A stretch of DNA of 64,000 bases, from assembly GCA_049516395.1 (NCBI GenBank), contig JBEKTD010000002.1, forward strand, positions 248,001 to 312,000. The letters are read 5' to 3'. The notes below the pieces were generated by a model that made no database searches, had not been told where the DNA came from, and saw only the letters and a program-made list of their open reading frames with translations. Below are positions 18,071 to 26,631 of this stretch, one piece after another (within the stretch, counting starts at the first letter, position 1; each line of letters starts with the position of its first letter). The stretch is from Fen-1362 sp049516395. Its GTDB lineage: Bacteria; Planctomycetota; Phycisphaerae; Sedimentisphaerales; Anaerobacaceae. The position numbers and the translations under genes are program-made.

Positions 18071-19048
18071 TCACCCGACAACTTTGATTGTTACAATGTC
18101 CTGCACGTCGATAAGCCCCACCGGCTTGTCGTCGGCGTCCACGACGGGCAGCTCATCAATCCTGTGTTTGTGGAAAATGGCCGTCGCTTCCGCCGCCAGT
18201 GCATCGAGACGAACTCTTTTGCAGTTTTTGGTCATAACATCGGAGGCCTTCATATCAAAACCGCCGGGACCGTCTTTTGTCATCAGCCGGCGAATGTCCC
18301 CGTCCGTGATTATCCCGGCCAGCTTGCCCTGTTTGTCAACGACCATTACCGCGCCGTGGCGTTTCACGTCGCTGGTATTTTTAAGAATTTTTCCTATTGT
18401 GTCCGAACCGGCCGCTATTGGCAGCTTCTCACCGGGTCTGAACATCATCGATTGCTCAACGGTCATCAGTTTTGTGCCGAGCGAACCGCCCGGGTGAAAC
18501 CTCGCGAAGTCCTCCACGCTGAAATTCCGGGCTTTCATTACCGTTAATGCGAGCGCGTCGCCCAATGCGAGCATACAAGTTGTTGAGACGCTCGGCGCGA
18601 TTCCCAGCGGGCAGGCCTCGGTGAGTTTGCCCATACTGAGAACTACGTCGCTGTATTTGGCGAGTGTGGAATCCTTTTCGCCGGTAATCGCAATGAGCGG
18701 AATCTGGGATTGTTTGACGAGGTTAATCAGGCGGACAACCTCCTCGGTTTCGCCGCCGTAGCTGAGGACGAGAATTATATCTTCTTTTCGCAGCCGGCCA
18801 AGGTCGCCGTGCACCGCTTCCGCGGGGTGCAGAAAATGGCTTGGCGTGCCGGTCGAGGCAAGTGTTGCGCTGATTTTTCGACCTATGATTCCCGCCTTGC
18901 CGATTCCGCTGACTATTGCCGAGCCGGAGCAGTTGTAAATCATCTCCGCCGCCCGCTCAAAGTCCGGGCCGATAACCTCCGCGAGACCTTTTATGGCCTT
19001 ACTCTCGCTGTCTATTACCTGCCGAGCGTAATCAAGGTCAAATTTCAT
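18071..19048 (-). CDS. kdsD: arabinose-5-phosphate isomerase
   Basis: 325 aa KdsD/KpsF-family enzyme that converts ribulose 5-phosphate to arabinose 5-phosphate for Kdo synthesis. The SIS domain occupies about residues 1-190 (SGIGKAGIIGRKISATLASTG, HPAEAVHGDLG, LSYGGETEEVV). Two CBS domains follow (about 205-325), ending with ELPVVDADDKPVGLIDVQDI. Its stop codon abuts the 59-bp repeat that separates it from kdsC. Together with kdsC and the LptC-like gene it marks an LPS-bearing outer membrane. Confidence 0.93.
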   Translation of the reverse strand: MKFDLDYARQVIDSESKAIKGLAEVIGPDFERAAEMIYNCSGSAIVSGIGKAGIIGRKISATLASTGTPSHFLHPAEAVHGDLGRLRKEDIILVLSYGGETEEVVRLINLVKQSQIPLIAITGEKDSTLAKYSDVVLSMGKLTEACPLGIAPSVSTTCMLALGDALALTVMKARNFSVEDFARFHPGGSLGTKLMTVEQSMMFRPGEKLPIAAGSDTIGKILKNTSDVKRHGAVMVVDKQGKLAGIITDGDIRRLMTKDGPGGFDMKASDVMTKNCKRVRLDALAAEATAIFHKHRIDELPVVDADDKPVGLIDVQDIVTIKVVG

Positions 19049-19159
19049 TTCATGCCTGCTCCAGAAGCCCTTTTAGTAAAGATATCCAACCGAGCTATCA
19101 GTATCGCTGAAATATCGTCTACCGTCAAGATTTACCGCGGTGCCGGGTATTCGGCGGCG

Positions 19160-20686
19160 TTATAGTTTGACCACGCTTCCCCTGTCGTTATAACAGACAA
19201 TTTCAGACCGTTCGCCTGCATATTCGGGTGACGAATGGATAATCACCCGCTTATTGCTGGCCTGCTCAATATGCGCAATCGCGGTCCTTTTTTCGTTCTG
19301 GAGATAATCCGCCACTTCGTTCGAGACAAACAGCTCGACTTTTTTGACCGTTTCTTTTGAGGAAGCCAGATGAAGCAGCCGGATAAGCTCAATCGCGCAG
19401 GATTCGTGGCTTTTGACGTAGCCGCTGCCGCCGCAATTTGGGCAGGCAAGATACGTGCTGGATTGCAGCGAAGGCCGCATCCTTTGACGGGTCATTTCGA
19501 TGAGGCCGAAACTGCTTATGTGCAGAACCCGGGACCTTGCGCGGTCGGGCTTGGTTGCTATCCTGAAGACCTTTTCCACTTCTCTGCGATGCTTTGGGCT
19601 TCGCATATCGATGAAGTCGCAGATAATCAGGCCGCCCAGGTCACGCAGGCGCAATTGTCTTGCGATTTCCTCGGCCGCATCGATATTGGTTTTGAAAGCG
19701 GTTTCCTCGGCTTCTGAGTGTTTGCGGAATTTGCCGCTGTTGACGTCAATTGCGACCAGCGCCTCGGTCTGCTCGATGACAATCGACCCGCCTGTTTTGA
19801 GGGGCACGACGCGCGAGTGGACCTTGGCGATTTCCTGCTCAATTTTGTATTTGTGGAACAACGGCTCTTTGCCGTCATAATATACCACTCGCTGTTTGAG
19901 ACGAGGCGACGCTATCGACAGAAAGTCACGAATCCGCTTAACCATACTTTCGGAATCGCACATTATCCTGACGATGTCATTATTGAAAATGTCACGCAGC
20001 GTCCTGATGACCAGGTCCGATTCCTGATACAATTCGGACGGCGTCTTTGCGCTTGAAATTCTTTTTTCAATCGCGGCCCAGAGACGCCGCAGATACTTCA
20101 TATCATTTTGTATGTCCCGCTTCGAGCTTCCCTGTGCGGCTGTCCGTATAATGAAGCCGATATCTTTCGGGGGATTGCTCTGCTCGAAGAGGGTTCGCAG
20201 CCGAATCCGTTCCTGCTCGTCCTCGATTTTGTGGGAGACGCCCGATTTTTCCATCCAAGGCATCATAACCAGGTATTTGCCGGGCAGGGCGAGATAGGTG
20301 CTCAGCGTCGGCCCCTTTGTATTGATTCCTTCTTTGGTAACCTGCACCACTACCTCTTCGCCCTTGTGCAGGCAGGCCTGAATCGGTTTGCGCTCGTTGA
20401 GGGAGCGTCGTTTGCCGATTTCCTCGGTGTCGATGGCGGCTTTGCCCGCGAAGTATCGCGGGTGCAGGTCGCTGATGTGCAGGAATCCGTTTTTGCCGGT
20501 TCCGAAATCCACGAAGGCCGCCTGAATCGCCGACTCTACGTTGACGACCCTGCCTTTGTATATATTACCCACGTATCTTGTGGAGCTTGCCCGCTCCACG
20601 TATAGTTCTTCGAGAGAGCCGTTTTCCATAACCGCTATGCGGCATTCTTCACTCTCGGCCACATTAATAAGCATTTCTCTTGGCAT
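19160..20686 (-). CDS. rng: ribonuclease G/E family endoribonuclease
   Basis: 508 aa. An S1-type RNA-binding domain near the N terminus (YVGNIYKGRVVNVESAIQAAF...GFLHISDL) is followed by the catalytic RNase E/G core with the metal-binding aspartates in ALVAIDVNSGK and IICDFIDMRSPKHR. A CPNCGGSGY zinc-link-like motif follows. The length matches RNase G rather than RNase E: there is no long C-terminal scaffold. It takes part in rRNA maturation and mRNA decay. It lies 50 bp downstream of the TIGR03936-type gene, in the same direction. Confidence 0.92.
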   Translation of the reverse strand: MPREMLINVAESEECRIAVMENGSLEELYVERASSTRYVGNIYKGRVVNVESAIQAAFVDFGTGKNGFLHISDLHPRYFAGKAAIDTEEIGKRRSLNERKPIQACLHKGEEVVVQVTKEGINTKGPTLSTYLALPGKYLVMMPWMEKSGVSHKIEDEQERIRLRTLFEQSNPPKDIGFIIRTAAQGSSKRDIQNDMKYLRRLWAAIEKRISSAKTPSELYQESDLVIRTLRDIFNNDIVRIMCDSESMVKRIRDFLSIASPRLKQRVVYYDGKEPLFHKYKIEQEIAKVHSRVVPLKTGGSIVIEQTEALVAIDVNSGKFRKHSEAEETAFKTNIDAAEEIARQLRLRDLGGLIICDFIDMRSPKHRREVEKVFRIATKPDRARSRVLHISSFGLIEMTRQRMRPSLQSSTYLACPNCGGSGYVKSHESCAIELIRLLHLASSKETVKKVELFVSNEVADYLQNEKRTAIAHIEQASNKRVIIHSSPEYAGERSEIVCYNDRGSVVKL

Positions 20687-20736
20687 TTGTCTTGTCTTTC
20701 TCTTTCACAAACTATTTTCTAATAAAAATTGTCGTG

Positions 20737-21429
20737 CTAAATACCTTTCCACTGTACGTTTGTCCGCCTGACTGGCCCGATTAAATCCGCGGTTTTCAAT
20801 TGCAGCAAACCGAGGATTTCGTCAACGCGTATCGTACCCGCCGGGCTGATTTTGCAGTCAACGATAAACCCTTCCGGTTCGGCTTGGATTGCCTCCAGAA
20901 AAGGCCTTACGTCAACCGGTTTGGTTCTCGAGTCCTCGCCTGCGCGACGGCTCACAACAACCTTATCGCTTGCCAGCACATCCGCAATATGTTTCTTCAC
21001 TCCGTCATCAATTTTCTGTCCCTGCACCTTCATCACGTATCTTGCTGAAATCGGCTCAGGGATATTCTTTGCCTCGCTTGTTTCTGCTGAAATGATTTCA
21101 ATGCCGGCCGGCAACGCGCTTTTCAGCGATTCGACATCAATTCCTGCCCCTTTAGAAATCTGCGATTTATTGGAAAGTTCTGTATTACAATTTTTTCTAA
21201 CGGGGGCCGTCTGGCCCTCCTTAAGCCACAGGCACAACATATCGTCATCTGATTCGACGCCCACGCTTCGAGGCGGAACAAGAGACATTTGCTGATGCGG
21301 ATTGAACCCCTGGCTATACGCGATTTGCACCCCCGCCCGCACACAGGCCCGCTGGAAAACGCGTATCGTCTCCGCGTGCGACAAAAATCGCAAACTCCCT
21401 CCTATTCGGAATCGAATTACAACTAACAT
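20737..21429 (-). CDS. TIGR03936/DUF2344-type protein with repeat-encoded insert
   Basis: 230 aa. The N terminus (VIRFRIGGSLRFLSHAETIRVFQRA...YSQGFNPHQQMSLVPPRSVGVES) is typical of the DUF2344 family, which usually accompanies or is fused to a radical SAM protein near ribosomal or RNase G genes. Here the radical SAM half is not adjacent. Residues 75-95 (APVRKNCNTELSNKSQISKGA) are translated from the 59-bp palindromic repeat copy 2, read in frame. The family position of this segment is probably a surface loop, so the product may still fold. Function of the family is not established. Confidence 0.8.
   Translation of the reverse strand: MLVVIRFRIGGSLRFLSHAETIRVFQRACVRAGVQIAYSQGFNPHQQMSLVPPRSVGVESDDDMLCLWLKEGQTAPVRKNCNTELSNKSQISKGAGIDVESLKSALPAGIEIISAETSEAKNIPEPISARYVMKVQGQKIDDGVKKHIADVLASDKVVVSRRAGEDSRTKPVDVRPFLEAIQAEPEGFIVDCKISPAGTIRVDEILGLLQLKTADLIGPVRRTNVQWKGI
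21147..21205. repeat. 59-bp palindromic repeat, copy 2 (inside a coding sequence)
   Basis: The same 59-bp unit, with CCCCTTTAGAAA at the left and TTTCTAACGGGG at the right, lies inside the DUF2344-type gene and keeps its frame open. Only a few substitutions separate it from copy 1. Confidence 0.85.
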
Positions 21430-21454
21430 CTGTTTTCCAATTTTTAGTCGCCCG

Positions 21455-21513
21455 CCCCGTTGAAAATCTGCGATTTATTGTAAAGTTCTGTATCGCCAAT
21501 TTTTCTAACGGGG
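21455..21513. repeat. 59-bp palindromic repeat, copy 3 (intergenic)
   Basis: Third copy, 26 bp upstream of the DUF2344-type start and 32 bp after the ptsI stop. Ends are CCCCGTTGAAAA and TTTTCTAACGGGG; the interior is almost identical to copies 1 and 2. Confidence 0.85.
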
Positions 21514-21544
21514 CCCTGCACATTCAGAACCGGCTTTTGCCTGT

Positions 21545-23284
21545 TTAGAACGCTTCGGGCAATATCTTTCTGGCCGCGTCACGAAGGAAGCTGGATATCT
21601 GTCTTTCAGAATTCATCCCCAGAACCTTTCTGGCGACTTTATTGCATTCCTCTACCGTGACTGAGCGAATAATCTGTTTTATTTCAGGTATCATCGGCGC
21701 CGCCATTGACAGCTTGCGTATGCCCAGACCAAGCAGCAGCATCACTGATTCCGGCTCCGAGGCCATCTCGCCGCATACGCTTGTCTCCACCCGTGCCTTG
21801 TGCGCATCCTGAATCACTGTCCTGATAAGCCGAATGACCGCGGGGTCAACCGATGAATATAACGTTGAGACAAGCTCGTTACCCCTGTCAACCGCCAGCG
21901 TATATTGAGTGAGGTCGTTTGTGCCTATACTGAAAAATTCAACGTCTTTTGCCAGCATTGACGCCGTAAGCGCCGCCGCGGGCGTTTCGACCATAATGCC
22001 GACCTTGATTTTTCTGTTATACGGGATTCCTTCGTCGTCGAGGTCTTCCATCACGTCGCCAAGTACCATTTTGGCCTGCATCAGCTCCTGAAGATTGGTT
22101 ATTAGCGGGAACATTATCCGCAGGTCGCCCAGAACCGACGCCCGCATAATGGCGTGAAGTTGTGTTTTGAACATCGTCAGGTTTTGCAAACAATATCGTA
22201 TCGAACGCAATCCCAGGAACGGGTTCGGCTCACGGGCGTAACGTCTGCTCTGCGTATATTTATCCGCTCCCAGGTCCACGGTTCTCAATATGACGGGCCT
22301 GGATTTGAATACCGCAACCGTCCGCGAGTAGGCCTCGTAATGCTCCTGCTCCGTCGGCTCAGTGTCACGGTTAAGATACAAAAATTCTGTTCTGTAAAGC
22401 CCGATACCTTCGCCGCCTTTTTCAAGAACGCTATGTGCCTCATCGGGGAACTCGATATTGCCAAACAGCTCCACACGCACTCCGTCCCGCGTCTCGGCGG
22501 GTTTTTCTCTTATCGCGTCAAGCCGGTGTTCCAGCTCGGTATATTCGACGGCATATTCGAGGTATTGCTGTATCGTGCTGTCATCGGGATTTATGATGAC
22601 TATGCCGCGATTGCCATCGATTATGACAGTGTCGCCCGCGTTGACGCTTTCAGTGATGTCTTCGAGCGCAACCACCGCGGGGATACCCAGCGACCTTGCG
22701 ACAATCGCCGTATGGCTTGTTCTGCCGCCCGCGCCGGTGGCGATGCCCTTGATATATTCTTTATTGAAACTCGCCGTTTGCGTGGGGCTAAGCTCGCGTG
22801 CGACAACAACCGCCTCTTCTTTCAGTGCCGCAATATCCTGCCTCTTGCCTCCGACGAGGAGTCGCAATAACCGGTGTTCGATGTCATATATATCGGCAGC
22901 CCGCTCGCTGATGTAGGTATCTTTCACTTTGGAAAAGTGAGAGGCGATATCGCGCAGCGTACTGGAAACGGCGAACTCGGCCGTAACCGATTCGGCGTTT
23001 ATCATATCGGTTATTTTCTTGCGAAGAGTGCGGTCTCGAAGATAGCTGAGGTGAACCGCGAAGATGTCTTTCATCTTCTGCCCTTCGATTTCCTCCTGCT
23101 CGGCCTGGAGCTTTATCAGCTCCTCGATGGCGTCCTTGAAAACGTTGCGCACCCGCTGCGTTTCCGTCAGTCGCTGCGACGGCTCAATAAGTCGCCTTGG
23201 GATCCGGTAATCCTCTGCATCGATAACGAGGCACTTACCGATTGAAATTCCCGGCGAAACAGCTACGCCTTTTTTTATTTCCAT
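21545..23284 (-). CDS. ptsI: phosphoenolpyruvate-protein phosphotransferase (PTS enzyme I)
   Basis: 579 aa, the usual length for enzyme I without a GAF domain. The phosphorylated histidine lies in GGRTSHTAIVARSLGIPAVV, and the PEP-binding barrel has GIGLYRTEFLYLNRD, RILMP-type ITNLQELMQA and SIGTNDLTQYTLAVDRGN...CGEMASEP. It takes phosphate from PEP and passes it to HPr, encoded 15 bp upstream. No EIIB/EIIC sugar permease genes are nearby, so the cluster may act mainly as a regulatory phosphorelay with the IIA protein. Confidence 0.95.
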   Translation of the reverse strand: MEIKKGVAVSPGISIGKCLVIDAEDYRIPRRLIEPSQRLTETQRVRNVFKDAIEELIKLQAEQEEIEGQKMKDIFAVHLSYLRDRTLRKKITDMINAESVTAEFAVSSTLRDIASHFSKVKDTYISERAADIYDIEHRLLRLLVGGKRQDIAALKEEAVVVARELSPTQTASFNKEYIKGIATGAGGRTSHTAIVARSLGIPAVVALEDITESVNAGDTVIIDGNRGIVIINPDDSTIQQYLEYAVEYTELEHRLDAIREKPAETRDGVRVELFGNIEFPDEAHSVLEKGGEGIGLYRTEFLYLNRDTEPTEQEHYEAYSRTVAVFKSRPVILRTVDLGADKYTQSRRYAREPNPFLGLRSIRYCLQNLTMFKTQLHAIMRASVLGDLRIMFPLITNLQELMQAKMVLGDVMEDLDDEGIPYNRKIKVGIMVETPAAALTASMLAKDVEFFSIGTNDLTQYTLAVDRGNELVSTLYSSVDPAVIRLIRTVIQDAHKARVETSVCGEMASEPESVMLLLGLGIRKLSMAAPMIPEIKQIIRSVTVEECNKVARKVLGMNSERQISSFLRDAARKILPEAF

Positions 23285-23299
23285 CGTTGACCGGGATCG

Positions 23300-23608
23300 C
23301 TACGCCTGCCGACTTTTTTCCTCTGGGGTCGGCTCGCCGAATTTCTTTATCTCAACAATATCTCGAAGCGCCTCAACCGCCTCGGCCGCGTCCGTGCCCT
23401 CGGCTTTTATTTTCAGCCGGGTTCCGCATGTCGCTGCGAGCATGCTCATTTGCATAATGCTCTTGCCATCCACGTTTGTGTCGTCCTTGCTGACGGTTAC
23501 CGACGACTGAAACCTGCTGGCCGTATCTACAAACTGCATCGCGGGCCGCATATGAAGCCCATCCGCGTTTTTTATTTCAACTTCAAGTTCGCAAACTGTA
23601 TTTTGCAC
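23300..23608 (-). CDS. ptsH: phosphocarrier protein HPr
   Basis: 102 aa. The active-site histidine is in GLHMRPAMQF, with methionine replacing the usual alanine after it. The regulatory serine lies in VDGKSIMQMSML, the site used by HPr kinase where that enzyme exists. It is slightly longer than the usual 85-90 aa because of a polar C-terminal tail (GEPTPEEKSRQA). The start is GTG at 23608. It lies between ptsN and ptsI and should pass phosphate from enzyme I to the IIA protein. Confidence 0.92.
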   Translation of the reverse strand: MQNTVCELEVEIKNADGLHMRPAMQFVDTASRFQSSVTVSKDDTNVDGKSIMQMSMLAATCGTRLKIKAEGTDAAEAVEALRDIVEIKKFGEPTPEEKSRQA

Positions 23609-23655
23609 TGTTGAGCATCCGTTCAGATATCACCGGCCTGGTTGCGTCACAAAAT

Positions 23656-24129
23656 TCACAGGGACGGATTAACGTCCGCCTCCTTCAACAGGTCCTCAAT
23701 CTGGGCGGCCGTCTGTGACTGTCTCAGGAATTTGCGGAATTTTTCCTGCTGAAGGTGCTTGAAAATCTGTTCCATTGCCTGCAGGTGTTTGTCGGGGTCT
23801 TCGGCGGGACTTAACAGTAGAATGACCGAATACACCGGCTGTTTGTCCAGCGCAGCAAAATCGATGCCTTTGCTGCTCTGACCCACCGCGGCGACGACGT
23901 CCCTGACCGCCTTGTGCTTGACATGCGGAACAGCGATTCCCTTGCCCATTCCGGTGCTTGCCTCGTTTTCTCTTTTGATTACGGCACGCGTTATTTTGTC
24001 GCAGTTGCCTTTCCCGAGCCGGCCCGCCTTGTCAAGCGCCGCCACAAGCTCCGTTATGGCTCCATCCCTGTCCTTTGACCCAAGCTCCGGAATGACCGCC
24101 TCAAAACAAACGAAATCCGCAAACTTCAT
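23656..24129 (-). CDS. ptsN: PTS IIA-like protein (PtsN type)
   Basis: About 157 aa, a single EIIA (fructose/nitrogen type) domain. The phosphorylatable histidine lies in GKGIAVPHVKH. The ATG at 24129 has AGGA eight bases upstream and is preferred to the ATG at 24138, whose ribosome site would abut it. With hpf upstream and ptsH-ptsI downstream, the order resembles the hpf-ptsN region of proteobacteria. This suggests a regulatory PTS linked to stress or nitrogen/carbon status rather than sugar uptake. Confidence 0.88.
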   Translation of the reverse strand: MKFADFVCFEAVIPELGSKDRDGAITELVAALDKAGRLGKGNCDKITRAVIKRENEASTGMGKGIAVPHVKHKAVRDVVAAVGQSSKGIDFAALDKQPVYSVILLLSPAEDPDKHLQAMEQIFKHLQQEKFRKFLRQSQTAAQIEDLLKEADVNPSL

Positions 24130-24198
24130 ACCGTTCATCCTAAAACGTACCCATAAGTTTTTATCGTCTGCATCATATCGGCTGAAAAACGCAGAACT

Positions 24199-24522
24199 TT
24201 AGCGAGCCCTGTGCTTTTTTTCGTCCCGCTCTTTGGTCTTGGTCTTCTTGAGCTGCTGCTCGAGCTTATGCGTCGCCAGGTCGATGCAGGCGTAAACGTC
24301 GTTGCCTTTTTCCTTTACCACAAAGATTTTCTTGCGTTCTCCCCTGGCGATAATTTCCACCGCGATATTACCCGCTTCCTTGCTTCCCTCTTTGCCGTCA
24401 ACAATGACCTCGATTTGGTTGATGACGTCGTAAAATTTGGGCAACTTGTCAGTTTTTTCCTCGGCATAGCTTTTTACGCTTTCCGGAACCTCGGTGTGTT
24501 TGCCGCTAATCCTGAATAACAA
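24199..24522 (-). CDS. hpf: ribosome hibernation-promoting factor (short form)
   Basis: 107 aa with the YfiA/HPF fold: FRISGKHTEVPESVKSYAEEK at the N terminus, AVEIIARGERKKIFV, and the basic C-terminal helix KLEQQLKKTKTKERDEKKHRAR. It lacks the long-form dimerization domain. It binds the 30S decoding region in starved cells. The start is TTG at 24522 with a good AAGGAG seven bases upstream. It heads the hpf-ptsN-ptsH-ptsI series. Confidence 0.9.
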   Translation of the reverse strand: MLFRISGKHTEVPESVKSYAEEKTDKLPKFYDVINQIEVIVDGKEGSKEAGNIAVEIIARGERKKIFVVKEKGNDVYACIDLATHKLEQQLKKTKTKERDEKKHRAR

Positions 24523-24621
24523 GGCAGTTCTCCTTTTCTGTTATTTCAATTAAATCACTTATAGCCCGGCCACTGCCGGCCAGCTTATTATACACAAGCC
24601 CTTCCCAATTTCACGCATAAT

Positions 24622-25308
24622 CTACTCGCTTCCGGCGGGCGATTTGGCAGCGTTTTGTTCGCCGGGAACTATCACCCCGGCGCTAAGTATAAACCTCAGC
24701 GCCTCTTCGATTGACATATCCAAATCCACGACTTCTTCTTTCGGAACAATGATTAGAAAACCGCCAAATGGCGTCGGTGCGGTGGGTATCAGGACCGTAA
24801 CAAACTCCTTGTTCTGTCCCTCAACGATTTTTTTGATGCCGCTGCCCGTAACATACCCTACCGACCAGATTCCTTTGCGCGGATACTCGACGGCAACCAC
24901 CCTTGAGAATATCTTTTTGGTTTCTTCCTTCTTAAAGAAGAAATCCGTCATCTGCTTGATATAAGGATATATCTGTTTGAGCAGGGGGATGTTCATCATA
25001 AGCCGTTCGACGACCTGCCAGATACTCCTGCCCAGCACGCTGGCTAAGGTAATCCCCACAATGTACACGATTCCCAGGGCAATCAAAAACCCGGCTATCG
25101 ACAGAAACCAGCCAATCCAGAAATTCGCCAGTATCGCCTCCGACCCCCCGGCCAGCTTTATCCCAAAAATCAGTATCTGTTTGATATGAACGCTGATTTT
25201 GTCATTGATAAAGTTAAATCCCCACAAAATCAGCCATATCGTCAGGACCGTCGGCAGCAATACCCCAAGTCCGCGTAAAAAATATCCTCTGAATCGCCCT
25301 TTTGCCAT
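24622..25308 (-). CDS. DUF502 family inner-membrane protein
   Basis: About 228 aa with two strong membrane segments (LRGLGVLLPTVLTIWLILWGF and WFLSIAGFLIALGIVYIVGI) and the family pattern IPLLKQIYPYIKQMTDFF followed by LIPTAPTPFGGFLIIVPKEEV. The function is unknown; such proteins are widespread in Gram-negative bacteria. The ATG at 25308 has AAAGGAG upstream and is preferred to an in-frame TTG at 25332. It is in the same direction as the flippase-like gene, 34 bp downstream of it. Confidence 0.82.
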   Translation of the reverse strand: MAKGRFRGYFLRGLGVLLPTVLTIWLILWGFNFINDKISVHIKQILIFGIKLAGGSEAILANFWIGWFLSIAGFLIALGIVYIVGITLASVLGRSIWQVVERLMMNIPLLKQIYPYIKQMTDFFFKKEETKKIFSRVVAVEYPRKGIWSVGYVTGSGIKKIVEGQNKEFVTVLIPTAPTPFGGFLIIVPKEEVVDLDMSIEEALRFILSAGVIVPGEQNAAKSPAGSE

Positions 25309-25342
25309 ACTTACCGTTACTCCTTTAACCAATAATCAATTA

Positions 25343-26347
25343 TCAATTCTCGCCCGGCTCAATTTGCATCTCTTTTGGCAGATGCCTGCCGGTCCAGTGT
25401 ATCCACGCCCCAGGAAGAGCCGCGACTATCCATACCGCCCGCTGACAAAGCGCAATCGCCAGCGCCTGCTCTGCTCCAACCCCGGCCAGCACAAACAGCC
25501 CCGCAAGCCCGCCTTCAACAACCCCCGCCCCGCCAACGCTTACGGGTATCGCGCCCAAGCCCCAGGTCAGCGGGAAAAACACGAAATAGTATTTCAATCC
25601 CGCCTCTATACCTATCTGTCGGCCAATCAGCCAGAAACCCGTTATGACTATTCCCTGAAGCAAAAACGTAAGCCCGAAGGCCGCGAGTATAGTCAACGGG
25701 TTGCTGCCATACAAAACCGCTGCCGTCCAGAGCTTTTTGGCAAATGTTACGAAGTGCTGATATGCTTTTGCCGCCAGTTTTCTTCCCGCCGGTACCGCTG
25801 CAGCTAAAATTGCCATCGCCGCGACGGCAATCACTGCCCACCTCAAAATACCTGATGCCGTTTTGGGGCTTACCCCAAGGTTTACGTCTCGCAACAAAAC
25901 GAAATAGCAAAAGCCCGCCATTATCAAAGAGCTTAACAGCCCGACGAACCTGTCAACAAATATGCTCAGCACCGCTTCGAATTTCTTCTCTGTGTGCTTG
26001 GTAACATACCACGCCCGAATCAAATCGCCGCCTACCGAGCCGGGCATCGCGTTATTGTAAAAAAGCCCCAGAAAGTGCAATCGAATTGCCGCCCAGATAT
26101 TAATGTGAATCCCCTGTGTTCGCAGAAGCAGCCACCACCGCGACGCTAAAATCGCCTGGCTTGCGACAAACGCCCCCACTATCCCGGCGAAAAACCACGG
26201 CCCCATCTTTGCGAAACTGCTGCCCAGAATCACGTAGCGGTTATTCTGCGATACCCAGATTGTTACCGCCACTATCGCGGCTGCTACAAACCCGATTCGC
26301 AAATAAAAGAACAGTTTGTGTGTGGTGGCCTTTTTTTCTTCGCCCAT
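25343..26347 (-). CDS. lysylphosphatidylglycerol synthase-type membrane protein (flippase-like)
   Basis: About 334 aa from ATG at 26347, with about eight hydrophobic segments and the family motifs GLFYNNAMPGSVGGDLIRAWYV and GAIPVSVGGAGVVEGGLAGLF. It matches the membrane domain of MprF/AglD-type proteins (UPF0104) without the synthase domain. Such stand-alone proteins are thought to move or help attach lipids or lipid-linked sugars. The frame stays open upstream, but the extension would run toward the hairpin and hisI start region and lacks a ribosome site. Confidence 0.8.
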   Translation of the reverse strand: MGEEKKATTHKLFFYLRIGFVAAAIVAVTIWVSQNNRYVILGSSFAKMGPWFFAGIVGAFVASQAILASRWWLLLRTQGIHINIWAAIRLHFLGLFYNNAMPGSVGGDLIRAWYVTKHTEKKFEAVLSIFVDRFVGLLSSLIMAGFCYFVLLRDVNLGVSPKTASGILRWAVIAVAAMAILAAAVPAGRKLAAKAYQHFVTFAKKLWTAAVLYGSNPLTILAAFGLTFLLQGIVITGFWLIGRQIGIEAGLKYYFVFFPLTWGLGAIPVSVGGAGVVEGGLAGLFVLAGVGAEQALAIALCQRAVWIVAALPGAWIHWTGRHLPKEMQIEPGEN

Positions 26348-26421
26348 TTGCCTGCTTTCAGCGTAAAACACTTGTTTTAGAAGATGATAACGGTTAAAAC
26401 CCTTCCTGACAAGTTGTTTAG

Positions 26422-26441
26422 CCCCCAGGTCCGCCTGGGGG
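26422..26441. terminator. strong hairpin upstream of hisI
   Basis: CCCCCAGG, loop TCCG, CCTGGGGG, then TTTAC: a perfect 8-bp GC-rich stem between the divergent flippase-like gene and hisI. It could be an attenuator in the hisI leader, a relic terminator, or one member of the GTTTAGCCC hairpin repeat family (other members at 30521 and 50161). Confidence 0.45.
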
Positions 26442-26466
26442 TTTACATATATTAGGAGAAATAATC

Positions 26467-26631
26467 GTGGCTGCCGACAAAACAATAGAACTGGGCACAC
26501 AACTGACGCCGAAATTCGACGCGAATGGCCTTATTCCCGCCATCGCACAGGACGCCAAAACAAGCCAACGCAAGTCCAATTCAGTTATACTGGGCACGTA
26601 CGCGAGTCCAAATCACCAAAGCACACATTAG
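26467..26631 (+). pseudogene. hisI: duplicated 5' fragment of hisI (original start region)
   Basis: A GTG start with AGGAG eight bases upstream encodes the first 31-32 residues of HisI (KTIELGTQLTPKFDANGLIP...). The frame then runs into unrelated sequence and stops at 26629. Bases 26476-26561 match 28493-28578 at 85 of 86 positions; the single difference is GCG versus GCC, both alanine. The fragment is therefore the left end of a duplication flanking an inserted 1.9-kb segment. The normal hisI promoter probably lies upstream of this fragment. Confidence 0.85.
26476..26561 (+). repeat. 86-bp direct repeat, left copy (hisI 5' end)
   Basis: Left copy of the near-perfect direct repeat that bounds the insert. 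One mismatch to the right copy, at a silent codon position. Confidence 0.9.

Noticed and set aside
21314..21523. Small minus-strand ORF over repeat copy 3
   Set aside because: It is a shadow of the DUF2344-type gene in another frame plus the repeat itself.
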